A DNA stretch of 64,000 bases from Candidatus Zipacnadia bacterium (GTDB taxonomy: Bacteria; Armatimonadota; Zipacnadia; Zipacnadales; UBA5352). Position 1 is the first letter of the stretch; each line of letters begins with the position of its first letter. This document shows, piece after piece, positions 43,622-51,400 of this stretch. Below the pieces are notes generated by a model that did not search any database, was not told the DNA's origin, and worked only from the letters and a program-made list of their open reading frames with translations. The DNA lies in contig JALGSU010000022.1 of the NCBI GenBank assembly GCA_029821735.1, positions 25,965 through 89,964 of the forward strand, written 5' to 3'. The position numbers were made by a program, and so were the translations under genes.

Positions 43622-44589
43622 GCCAGCACCTCGGCGATGGTCCGGGGCAGCTCATCCATGTCGCGTCCCAGTCCGAGGCGGTAGCAGGGCGTCTGCTCGA
43701 GCAGGGCCGCGAGGTCGCGGAACTGCAGGGCGGCGTGTTCGGGCAGGGCCGCCAGCCCGGTGGAGAACAACATCTCACCGAGTGCCTCGGCCTTGGGCAT
43801 CGGCTCGATCTGATGCGGCTGCGCTCCGGTGACATTCGGGAACAGCAGGGCGCGACAGACCACCGAGCCGGCGGCCGCGCGCCCCCCGACGGCCGTGAGC
43901 TCCACCACGCGCTTACCGGACCTGTCACGCCCCTCCGCCATCGGCCTGCTGAGGTCGGGCCAGAGCTTGGAGGCGTCCGGGCGGAGACTCATCTCTCCTC
44001 CCGGCCCCCACACCACCGGCTGCCCGTCCCGCACTCGGAGGAAGCAGCGGTCATCGGCCCGCACCGTCCAGCCGCCGCGCGCGAGAGCCAGGCAACTGGA
44101 GGTCTTGCCCCGGGAGCGTTCACCACAGAACATCACTCCCACACCTTCGAGGCCCACCAGGGCGGCGTGGATAGGGCTGAAGCCGCGCTCGGCGATCATC
44201 GCCAGTACGGCCGAAGCCGCAATCGCCCCCGCAGGCAGGCCGTCGGGATCCGTCACGAGGACTTGGGCGTGCGTCCCGTCAGAGGATACTTTGGTCAGTC
44301 CGTGGCCGGGGCAAAGGAGTACGGCCTCCGTGGGGCGGGTCAGCAGCTCCACCTCCAGGTCAGTCCCCGAGGCGGCGGGCAGCCGGAGCCGTTGCCCCTC
44401 CTCGGCCATGGCGGCGGTGGCGACGGACTGCAACTCCGCCGCCGAGCAGGTCCGGAAGCTGAGGGCGCCCGCTACCGGCAGGGACAGCTCGCCCCGGCGC
44501 AGGGGTAGGGGAACGGCATCAAGAGCCGGGTGGCGATTCCCGTCAGTGGCCGTCACCACCAGTGCGTGTCCGTCTATCTCGAACCACAT
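43618..44589 (-). CDS. HPr-kinase-like peptide kinase of the RiPP operon
   Basis: The ATG at 44589 has AGGTGA at ideal spacing; a GTG at 44598 is possible but lacks a ribosome site. The product has 323 residues. A P-loop GERSRGKTSSCLALAR is followed by VRADDRCFLRV, the HprK-like metal-binding acidic pair. Another segment, GFSPIHAALVGLEGVGVMF, is typical of HprK-like kinases lacking the HPr-binding CPE region. In paeninodin-type clusters a homologous kinase phosphorylates the precursor's C-terminal Ser. Here the two cores contain Ser/Thr, but neither ends in Ser. The stop overlaps the next gene by 4 bp. Confidence 0.82.
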   Translation of the reverse strand: MWFEIDGHALVVTATDGNRHPALDAVPLPLRRGELSLPVAGALSFRTCSAAELQSVATAAMAEEGQRLRLPAASGTDLEVELLTRPTEAVLLCPGHGLTKVSSDGTHAQVLVTDPDGLPAGAIAASAVLAMIAERGFSPIHAALVGLEGVGVMFCGERSRGKTSSCLALARGGWTVRADDRCFLRVRDGQPVVWGPGGEMSLRPDASKLWPDLSRPMAEGRDRSGKRVVELTAVGGRAAAGSVVCRALLFPNVTGAQPHQIEPMPKAEALGEMLFSTGLAALPEHAALQFRDLAALLEQTPCYRLGLGRDMDELPRTIAEVLA

Positions 44590-44594
44590 GGAGG

Positions 44595-44642
44595 TCACCT
44601 GGGATCATCGCGCAGTGTGGGCTTGCGATAGGTATTGCGCAC
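44595..44642 (-). pseudogene. Truncated third precursor leader fused to the kinase ribosome site
   Basis: Read from a GTG at 44642, the sequence gives VRNTYRKPTLRDDPR and then a stop. The first 11 residues match the leader of the two intact precursors, including YxxPxL, but the Gly and Thr positions and the core are deleted. The TGA stop overlaps the ribosome site of the kinase gene. An AAGGGAG site still precedes it. It is a relic of a third tandem precursor. Confidence 0.75.
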
Positions 44643-44775
44643 GATGTTGGTGACTCCCTTCAACATGCCCTTGTGGGCACAAGCAACCAGCGCAGCGGCA
44701 ATAGCGGTCCCCACCGCATGCACCGCCTGCGCACGGTTCGTCGCGCCAGGGGTCCCTCGCTATGGCTACTCCGGG

Positions 44776-44862
44776 CTATCCGGTCCGAGATTCCAAGCCT
44801 TTAGTGATGTCCTTCAATTTCCCTACCTTGCGCAGCATAGGCTTGCGGTATTCTTTGCGCAT
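44776..44862 (-). CDS. RiPP precursor peptide A2 (lasso-type leader, 7-residue core)
   Basis: The ATG at 44862 follows GGAGGGA; the product has 28 residues. The leader contains YRKPMLRKVGKLKDIT, an exact match to the lasso leader motif YxxPxLxxxGxxxxxT, ending T-K before Gly as in microcin J25. The predicted core is GLESRTG. Compared with A1 the leader changes are mostly synonymous (CCC/CCT, AAG/AAA, ATA/ATC, ACC/ACT) with one replacement (T to M), so this frame is under selection. The core codons are entirely different. The gene is too short for routine gene callers. It sits 133 bases upstream of the truncated leader. Confidence 0.82.
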   Translation of the reverse strand: MRKEYRKPMLRKVGKLKDITKGLESRTG

Positions 44863-44994
44863 GATGTTGAGACTCCCTCCAACATGCCATTGTGGGCACA
44901 AGCAACCCGCGTAACGGCAAGAGCGGTCCCCACCGCATGCACCGCCGGCGCGTGGTCCGTCGTGCCAGGGGTCCCGCGCTATGGCTACTCGGGG

Positions 44995-45078
44995 CTATTC
45001 GCCCGAGACAGTGCCTTTGGTTATGTCCTTCAACTTCCCTACCTTGCGCAGTGTGGGCTTGCGGTATTCTTTGCGCAT
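44995..45078 (-). CDS. RiPP precursor peptide A1 (lasso-type leader, 6-residue core)
   Basis: The ATG at 45078 follows GGAGGA; the product has 27 residues. The leader YRKPTLRKVGKLKDIT carries the same lasso motif with conserved Y, P, L, G and T, ending T-K. The predicted core is GTVSGE, starting with Gly and ending with an acidic residue that could in principle close a ring. The stop TAG is followed by a 130-base spacer almost identical to that after A2. The DUF362 gene stops 47 bases upstream, so the precursor is within the operon. Core length is far below the usual 14 or more residues of lasso peptides. Confidence 0.82.
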   Translation of the reverse strand: MRKEYRKPTLRKVGKLKDITKGTVSGE

Positions 45079-45125
45079 GATCTAGTGTCATCCTCCGGGC
45101 TGTGCTCGGTGAACACTCATATCTG

Positions 45126-46373
45126 CTATTCTCCGCAGTGTCCGAGCTGACCTCCCTCGGTTGAGGCCCGCAGGGCAAGAAGACTCCCCAGTTGTTCGCG
45201 GCCCAGGTCCAGCCCCACGGCTCCGTGGGCGTCCAGCACCTCCAACCCGGCCTCCTCCAGCGGCTCCAACCGCCGGGCGGCGAGCAGCAGGCCGGGCGCT
45301 GCGACGGTGCCATCCACGGGACCGCCTGTAATGAAACACCGTCTGGCGTCCAGGACCGCGAGGTCTGGACGCACGGCCAGGGAGCACTCGGCGATGCGCT
45401 CGATGAGGTGGTCGCGGTGCAGTTCCAGGCGCTGGGCGGGGTGCAAGAAGCCAATGGTCATCTTCAGCCCGAGACTAACGCCTGCCAGGCGGTGGGTCTT
45501 GGCGGACAGCAGGTAGATGATGTGGTCGAACTCGGGGAGGCAGGCCGGTATGACGATCTCCCGGAAGTGGCGCCCCGGAACCGCGCAGACCTGCCACGGT
45601 TCCTCATCGAAGCACCGCAGTTGCACGCCCTGCGCTTTGGCCCATTCGGGGAGCCCTGCACGGCGCAGCACCGCGCGTGTACGTCCCAGGGCGATGGCCG
45701 AACACTCCCCCAGCGCGATGTGGGCGGCACCGGCCTGTCGGAGCACTTCGGCGGTGGCGGTGAGCAGGTCGAGACCTGTCGAGGCGGGGGCAGGATGGTA
45801 GGAGTTGAAGTTCGCTTTCAGCAGCACCTTGGCTCCGGGACGGAGCAGCGACGGCAGGCCACCGAGCCTGCCCAGCAGACGGGTCAGATCAGCCGCCAAA
45901 TCCTCCCCGGCCTCGATCCGGGCGACCGTGGGGTCATCCTCCGTTGGGACGCGCGGGGGGACACGTTCCAGCACCTCGCCGCAGCGGGCGGCGCAGCGCA
46001 TGTCGGGCGCGGGGTCTCCCACTTCCAGCACCGGCGCCCCCCACAGGTCCAGTCGCGCGCGGGTCGGGTGGGGCGCAGCACCCAGATGCAGCGAGCAGTG
46101 CCAGCCCCGGTCACGACACTCGAGGAATGCGGCGGCTGCGGCCCTGACCGCGAGCCCGCCACCAGTGTCGGTCCTGCGGCTCAGGTGGGCGACCACTCCC
46201 CTGAGCCCGTCCACCAACAGCGAATCGTAGGGCTCGGGCACCGGGCACGGTCCCCCCTCAACCACCGCGTTGGCGGTCAGGAGATGCCCAGCGGCCCGCC
46301 AGCGTCGAGCCAGACGCAGGGCGGTCCTGAGTCGGGTCACGCGCTTGGGCGAGAAGATGCCGCTAATCCTCAT
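45126..46373 (-). CDS. DUF362 protein with degenerate B2-like N-terminal region
   Basis: The ATG at 46373 overlaps the PqqD stop by 11 bases; a longer start at 46412 is possible. The product has 415 residues. The C-terminal 260 residues are DUF362-like: VLLKANFNSYHPAPASTGLD, AHIALGECSAIALGRTR, EFDHIIYLLSAKTHRLAGVS, GLKMTIGFLHPAQRLELHRD. The N-terminal part, LHLGAAPHPTRARLDLWGAP, aligns in spacing with the B2 strand MHVGVRSEAG...SHAWVTVEG but has lost the Cys and His, suggesting an inactive B2-like domain. DUF362 proteins are of uncertain function, sometimes linked to Fe-S chemistry. No CxxCxxC cluster motif is seen here. Confidence 0.72.
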   Translation of the reverse strand: MRISGIFSPKRVTRLRTALRLARRWRAAGHLLTANAVVEGGPCPVPEPYDSLLVDGLRGVVAHLSRRTDTGGGLAVRAAAAAFLECRDRGWHCSLHLGAAPHPTRARLDLWGAPVLEVGDPAPDMRCAARCGEVLERVPPRVPTEDDPTVARIEAGEDLAADLTRLLGRLGGLPSLLRPGAKVLLKANFNSYHPAPASTGLDLLTATAEVLRQAGAAHIALGECSAIALGRTRAVLRRAGLPEWAKAQGVQLRCFDEEPWQVCAVPGRHFREIVIPACLPEFDHIIYLLSAKTHRLAGVSLGLKMTIGFLHPAQRLELHRDHLIERIAECSLAVRPDLAVLDARRCFITGGPVDGTVAAPGLLLAARRLEPLEEAGLEVLDAHGAVGLDLGREQLGSLLALRASTEGGQLGHCGE

Positions 46374-46641
46374 CAACCACCACGAGCCCTTCGGCCAGCA
46401 GATCCTGCGCAAGCTCGATCAGGTCGGAGAGGACCTCTTCCTCCTCGACCTCGTACTCGCTACATGCCTGCTGCGCCAGCTGTTGGAGCGTGGTTCCGGT
46501 GCCACACGTCTCCACCAGCGCGATGCCGATGCCGTCCACGGTGTAGTACACACCCGTGTTGGCATTCAGCAGAGCCAGCGTGTCCTCGAGAGTATGGCTG
46601 ACCGCATGGGTCGCCAGCCGGAGCTTGGTTTCAGCGTTCAT
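46363..46641 (-). CDS. PqqD-like RiPP recognition element (lasso B1-like)
   Basis: The start at 46641 follows AAGGAGG; the product has 92 residues. It shows the PqqD/RRE pattern: a beta hairpin (AVSHTLEDTLALLNANTG, VYYTVDGIGIALVE), a helix-turn-helix segment LQQLAQQACSEYEV with EEEVLSDLIELAQDLLAEG, and a terminal strand LVVVDE. RREs bind the leader peptide and present it to the B2 protease. The lasso leader motif of A1/A2 is the expected ligand. It is translationally coupled to the DUF362 gene and lies 46 bases after the radical SAM gene. Confidence 0.85.
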   Translation of the reverse strand: MNAETKLRLATHAVSHTLEDTLALLNANTGVYYTVDGIGIALVETCGTGTTLQQLAQQACSEYEVEEEEVLSDLIELAQDLLAEGLVVVDED

Positions 46642-46687
46642 GGGCACTACCTTCCTCCTTGTGTTTGAGGGGTGCGTCCGGATCGTC

Positions 46688-48109
46688 TCAATGTCGCCCG
46701 AGCCACGCCATGATTTGGCGTTTGCCCCGGCGGGCCGCCCGGTACCACCAAGGGCGGCCGCGGGCCGCCGAGGTCGAGTTGATGCGGCTCGCCAGCATAC
46801 GGCCGTGCTCGCGCAGCTCAGCGAAGCTCTCATCGCTCATGGCGCTGAAGTTGGGCGAGAACGGCGGCGCTTGCCGGTCCCTGATGTCCCAGAAGTCGGG
46901 GGCCACCCGTTGCTCCGCAATCAGCCGGCGCGCGAAGGCGGTCCCCGGGAAGAGCATGAAGGGCACAATGCTGGCGGCCGCGGGGCCGATGGCCTCGACC
47001 AGCTCCAGGGAGGCCCGCAGCTCGTCCTCGGTCTCGCCGGGCGCGCCGCAAATCACATTGAGCTGCAGTCTGATGCCCGCGCGCTGCACCATCTCGGCCG
47101 CAGCGCAGTTCTGGGCGACGGTACAACCCTTGTTCATCAGTCTGAGGACGCGGTCTGAGCCCGACTCCATCCCCAGCTCGATGTGCTGGCAGCCCGCCCG
47201 CTTCATCTGCGCCAGCAACTCCTCGTCCAGTCCGTCGGCGCGGGCCTGCACCCCAAAGCGCACGCGTTCGGCGAGACCATCGCGCCGCCACAGGTCGAGC
47301 AGGCGCACAACCCGGTCTCGGTCGGCGGTGAAGTCCTCGTCGGTGAACACCAGCAGCGGCACCGGCCACTGAGCGAGGATACTCGTGGCCTCGGTGACGG
47401 TGTATCGGGGCGAGTGGGCGCGGTAGCCGCGTACGCTGTAGGCGGGCTCGGAACAGAAGGCGCACCGATGCAGGCACCCCCGGCCACTGAGCAGGTTGAG
47501 AGAACGCAGGTGGGAGCCGCGGACGGTGCCCTGGCTGTAGCGCACGTAGCGGGGCATATCCAGCAGATCGCGCGCGGGCAGCGGCAGGTCGTCGAGGGGC
47601 CGTTCCGGCGCCGCCCAGGGGTTCAGGCGGACCTGGACATCCTCGTCTCGCCAGGCGACATTGGGCAGCGTGGCGGCAGGCGTGCCCGCCGCCAGTTGCA
47701 CGATGCGCTCCTCGCCCTCACCCACGACCAGGCAGTCGGCAGTCGTGATGCGCTCCAGCGTCTCGACCGGCACCGTGGTGGCGTGAGGCCCGCCCAGCAC
47801 GATCAGGGACTCCGGACAGAGGCGGCGAGCCATCTCAGCCACGGCGAAAATGTCCGGGAAGGACGCTGTTGCCCCGGTGATCCCGATCAGGTCGGGGGCA
47901 ATCTGTGCCAGCAGCCGCTCGGTCGTCCGGTCAAGCTCCTCCAGGCTCAGACCTTGCCAGGCCTGCAGGCTCAGCCGGTTGTGCAACTCCACCTCATGTC
48001 CGGCCCGGCGCAGCGCCGCGGCAAGATAGGCAGGCCCTAGAGGGACCCACCTGCTGTGCAGAGGCCGTTTATGCCCCGTGATCGCCGGGTCGATGAGCAG
48101 CACTCGCAT
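46688..48109 (-). CDS. B12-binding radical SAM enzyme of the RiPP operon
   Basis: I chose the ATG at 48109 because the conserved domain begins there (MRVLLIDPAITGHKRPLHSR); a GTG at 48145 is upstream. The product has 473 residues. The N-terminal Rossmann-type B12-binding region shows VPLGPAYLAAALRRAGHEVE, PDLIGITGATASFPD and LIVLGGPHATTVP. The radical SAM core has the CxxxCxxC cluster in GRGCLHRCAFCSEPAY, then HIELGMESGSDRVLRLMNKG and LQLNVICGAPGET. It is the first gene of the operon, 46 bases before the PqqD gene. It may methylate or rearrange the core peptide, as class B radical SAM methylases do; this is inferred from context. Confidence 0.82.
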   Translation of the reverse strand: MRVLLIDPAITGHKRPLHSRWVPLGPAYLAAALRRAGHEVELHNRLSLQAWQGLSLEELDRTTERLLAQIAPDLIGITGATASFPDIFAVAEMARRLCPESLIVLGGPHATTVPVETLERITTADCLVVGEGEERIVQLAAGTPAATLPNVAWRDEDVQVRLNPWAAPERPLDDLPLPARDLLDMPRYVRYSQGTVRGSHLRSLNLLSGRGCLHRCAFCSEPAYSVRGYRAHSPRYTVTEATSILAQWPVPLLVFTDEDFTADRDRVVRLLDLWRRDGLAERVRFGVQARADGLDEELLAQMKRAGCQHIELGMESGSDRVLRLMNKGCTVAQNCAAAEMVQRAGIRLQLNVICGAPGETEDELRASLELVEAIGPAAASIVPFMLFPGTAFARRLIAEQRVAPDFWDIRDRQAPPFSPNFSAMSDESFAELREHGRMLASRINSTSAARGRPWWYRAARRGKRQIMAWLGRH

Positions 48110-48145
48110 CGTCAGGTCCGCACCCCCGTCCGGGTCACCGTCCAC

Positions 48146-48490
48146 ATCGGTCTCAGCTGCTAGAGTCCCGACCGGTTCAGGTCCGGCTGCGCGAGACGGT
48201 CCGCTGTTGGGTTCCCCACCCGAGCCCGGTCAGCCTGCACCGGACGGCAAAGACGCGCGTTCTCGCCCGGCAGAGGGTTGTCCTTCCGGAAGACCTCATC
48301 TGGCTGGCACGCAGTCCCCGGGTCGGCGTCTGGATAGGGTCTTCAGGAGGGCCAGCCGGATCGCCCGATGTGCAGGACCTTGTGCCACAGATGGTGAACC
48401 TGCGCCGCGAACGGATCATCGTCTAACCAGCGAGCGGCGGCCTAGTATCGTATGGGTACCTCGGCTCGCCCTGCTGCGTGGAGGTCGTCC
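48146..48490. other. Divergent intergenic region
   Basis: This separates the minus-strand RiPP operon from the plus-strand GH42-like gene and must hold promoters for both, but I see no convincing -35/-10 pair. One plus frame is open for about 89 codons up to a TAA at 48424-48426, with plausible composition but no start codon. It could be a gene remnant. Confidence 0.35.
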
Positions 48491-51400
48491 ATGATGCGAA
48501 TGAGCGCGCGATTTGCCGTTGCCATGACCATTGCCGTTGTTCTGCTGACCCAGGCCTCCGCGGCTGTTGATCTGACAGTTGGGCGTCCCGAGGTGACGAG
48601 GAAGCGCGACGGCCAGGAGACCGTTCAGTCCTTCCATCTCGCGAACACGATCAACAGCTACACGCTGGTGTGGGACGCAGTGGTCGCTCCCGAACGCCCC
48701 AATGAGGTCGCGAGCGCAAGCTGGGCGTGGACGACCGGGTACGTGCCGCTGGGGATGTCAGCGCCGAGTCAACCGAACTGGTATCTCCAGGGCTTCTTCA
48801 ACTGGAATTTCGACGACGAGTCCCTGCACCTCTACAACGCGACGTTCCGCGAGATCCGGGCACACGGTCAGGATGCGATGATTGAGTTTGCGTGGGACAC
48901 GCCCTCGGTGAAGGCCACGATGCGTTTCGCGATGGTTGAGGGGAGCGACAAACTGTTGATGTTCGGGCACTACGAGCCCAAACGGCCCATCGCCGAGAGC
49001 TATGTGCAGTTGATGTGCTACCCGGCGTTCTTCCGCGAGCCGCGTCAGCGCGCGGTCACCACCGCGCTGGGCACGCGCCAACCCGGTGAGAAGATCGATA
49101 TTGATCTTGAGCAGGAACGCTGGGTGCTGTACGAGGATACCAGCGAAGGGCGCAGGGGCGATGGTTCGGCCGGGCTCATCATAGGCACGCCGGATGCGTT
49201 CAGCAACATTGCGATTCCGGTCGGGCAGTACGGCATCGAGACGAAAGCGTATCTCGTCCCGGGCGAGACGGATTTCGCGTTTGGGTTGTATGACTTCCCC
49301 ACATTGCCAGATCTTACCGCAACGCGCGAGTATTTCGGTCGAATGGGGGACGCCGAGGCGGTGGCGCTCGGGAAGATCGCGGCAGGCGATCTGGATCAGC
49401 CGCTGGGGCCGATGCCACGGGACGAGCAGCGTATCGCGGATGTCCTCGAGCGTGGTAAGGAGATGTTCAATCGGCCAGCCGAGATATGGCGACCGGACCC
49501 CGAGCCACTGGACTTTGCCTGGGCGAAAGCGCTGCCGGGCGAAGACATCAACACGGTGCTGTTCTGTCACCGTTGGCGAGCGTGGGAGTCAATGGAGCTG
49601 GCGCGGCGCGTGGGGCTGAACGTGGATCACCTCTACTTCGACACCAACGACGCATTGACATTCGCGCGCGCGTGGCCCTACGCATCGACAACCGGAATCG
49701 GCCCGATCCCGTTTGGCGTGTCTTCAGTGCGCGCAAACGCGATGGCGACCCGCGACGACGTAGAACTCTACATCTCTGCGGGGCTGAACAGCGCCGCCAT
49801 CCCGAGTGTGACGCAAGTGGAGATTATGCAGCAGGTTGAGGAGGGCAAGGGCCTGCTCATCAGCGGCTCGAATCGGGCGTGGGACGCGTGGCCCGAGGAG
49901 TTGATGGCCGAGCCGGACGATGAGTTGGGCGACCGCATCCTCGCGGGTGTGGACTGGCGCGCTATCCCTGGTCTCGAGCAGAGCAGTGCGGGCTGGGCTG
50001 ACCCGAATCGTCCGCCCATCCGAGCCTACCGCTATGGGGAGGGACGTATTGTCGTGCTTGAGACGCAACTGAACAAATACGCGTGCTTCACGCCGAAGAA
50101 CAGCGAGACTGAGGGGCTTATGGGAGCGATGGATCGGATGCTGGCGCTGGTTGCGCGGGCGGCGATGTTCGCCTCAGGGAGAGAGCCTCGATGTGAGATC
50201 ACTATCGGTCCGGATGCGACCGTCACGGTCGCCCCTGCGCCTGCTGCCGGCAGTGAGTTGCGCTGGCGCGTGCAGGACGACTTGGAGCGGATCATCGCCA
50301 CGGGAAGCGTGAAGAACCTCGGCTCGACGGCGACGATCAGCCTGCCGACGCTTCCGCCCAGCCGGCGTTGCTGGCTGGACGTGGCGGCCTACGACGCCGC
50401 AGGCGACGTGCTGGGCTTCACCTTCGTGGGCCTGCCCGAAGCGGAGGCGGCAGCCATCGGTGGGATCACGATCGAGCCGTCGACCCTCACGCATGAACTG
50501 TCGGTACCGCGGGTGCAGATGCCTGACGGTGGCGAATTGCTGTGTTCGGCGACGATCGCGGGAGCCGTGCCTGCGGGAGCGACTGTGCGCTGGGAGATCA
50601 GCGACGTGTTCGGGCGAGTGCTCGCGCGAGCTGACACCCCAGCGGCCGAGAAGGTCGAGGTGACGCTGGCCATCAGTCGCCCCATGACGGTATCACACAT
50701 CCTCAACGTGAGCCTGCAGTCGGGTGAGCAGACTCTGGACTACGCGCAGCAACGCTTCACGAATCCGCCGCCGTATCCGTATGACGACTTCACCGGGCTG
50801 ATGTGGAACACGGCGAGTGAGACGCCCAGCCTGCTGATCACCGACCGGCTCTGCTACGAGTGGGGCGCGGACATGTGCGACCCGGCCAATACCACGCGCG
50901 GGGGCGACGACGAGTGTGCGCGCGCCTTCGACCTCCGGGCGCGGTCGGGGATGCGCCTGGTGCCCTACGCCACGCGTGTCTTTGGCGACACAGACGAGAG
51001 CAATGAGCGCAAGCCTTGCCTGCATGACCCTGACTATGTAGCCGCGCAGATCGAGATCCTGTCCGCGAACGGCCGGCAGGCAGCGCCCTATGCCCCAGCG
51101 GCGTACACGCTGGGGGACGAAAACTACCTTGACCACAAGAGCGCGACCGAGCCATGCTACTCGGCGCACACGCTGACAGTATTCCGCGATTGGCTGACGA
51201 GCAAGTATGGCACCGTGGCACGCCTGAACGCAGCGTGGGGCACGAACCTTGGCAGCATCGATGACGCTACGCCGCCGCTGATCGGGGAGGCAGCGAAGCT
51301 GCCGGGCAACTGGGCCGCGTGGTTCGACCACAAGGTGTTCATGGACCAGGCCTTCACCGGCACGCATGACTGGATGCGAGAGACCATTCGCGAGCAGGAC

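Noticed and set aside
44801..45454. 217-codon minus-strand ORF spanning the precursor region
   Set aside because: It reads the duplicated precursor units in a different frame. Synonymous-change bias supports the short leader frame instead, so this is a shadow.
48160..48426. Plus-strand open frame in the divergent intergenic region
   Set aside because: Composition is plausible, but there is no start codon and no recognisable family, so it is not listed as a gene.
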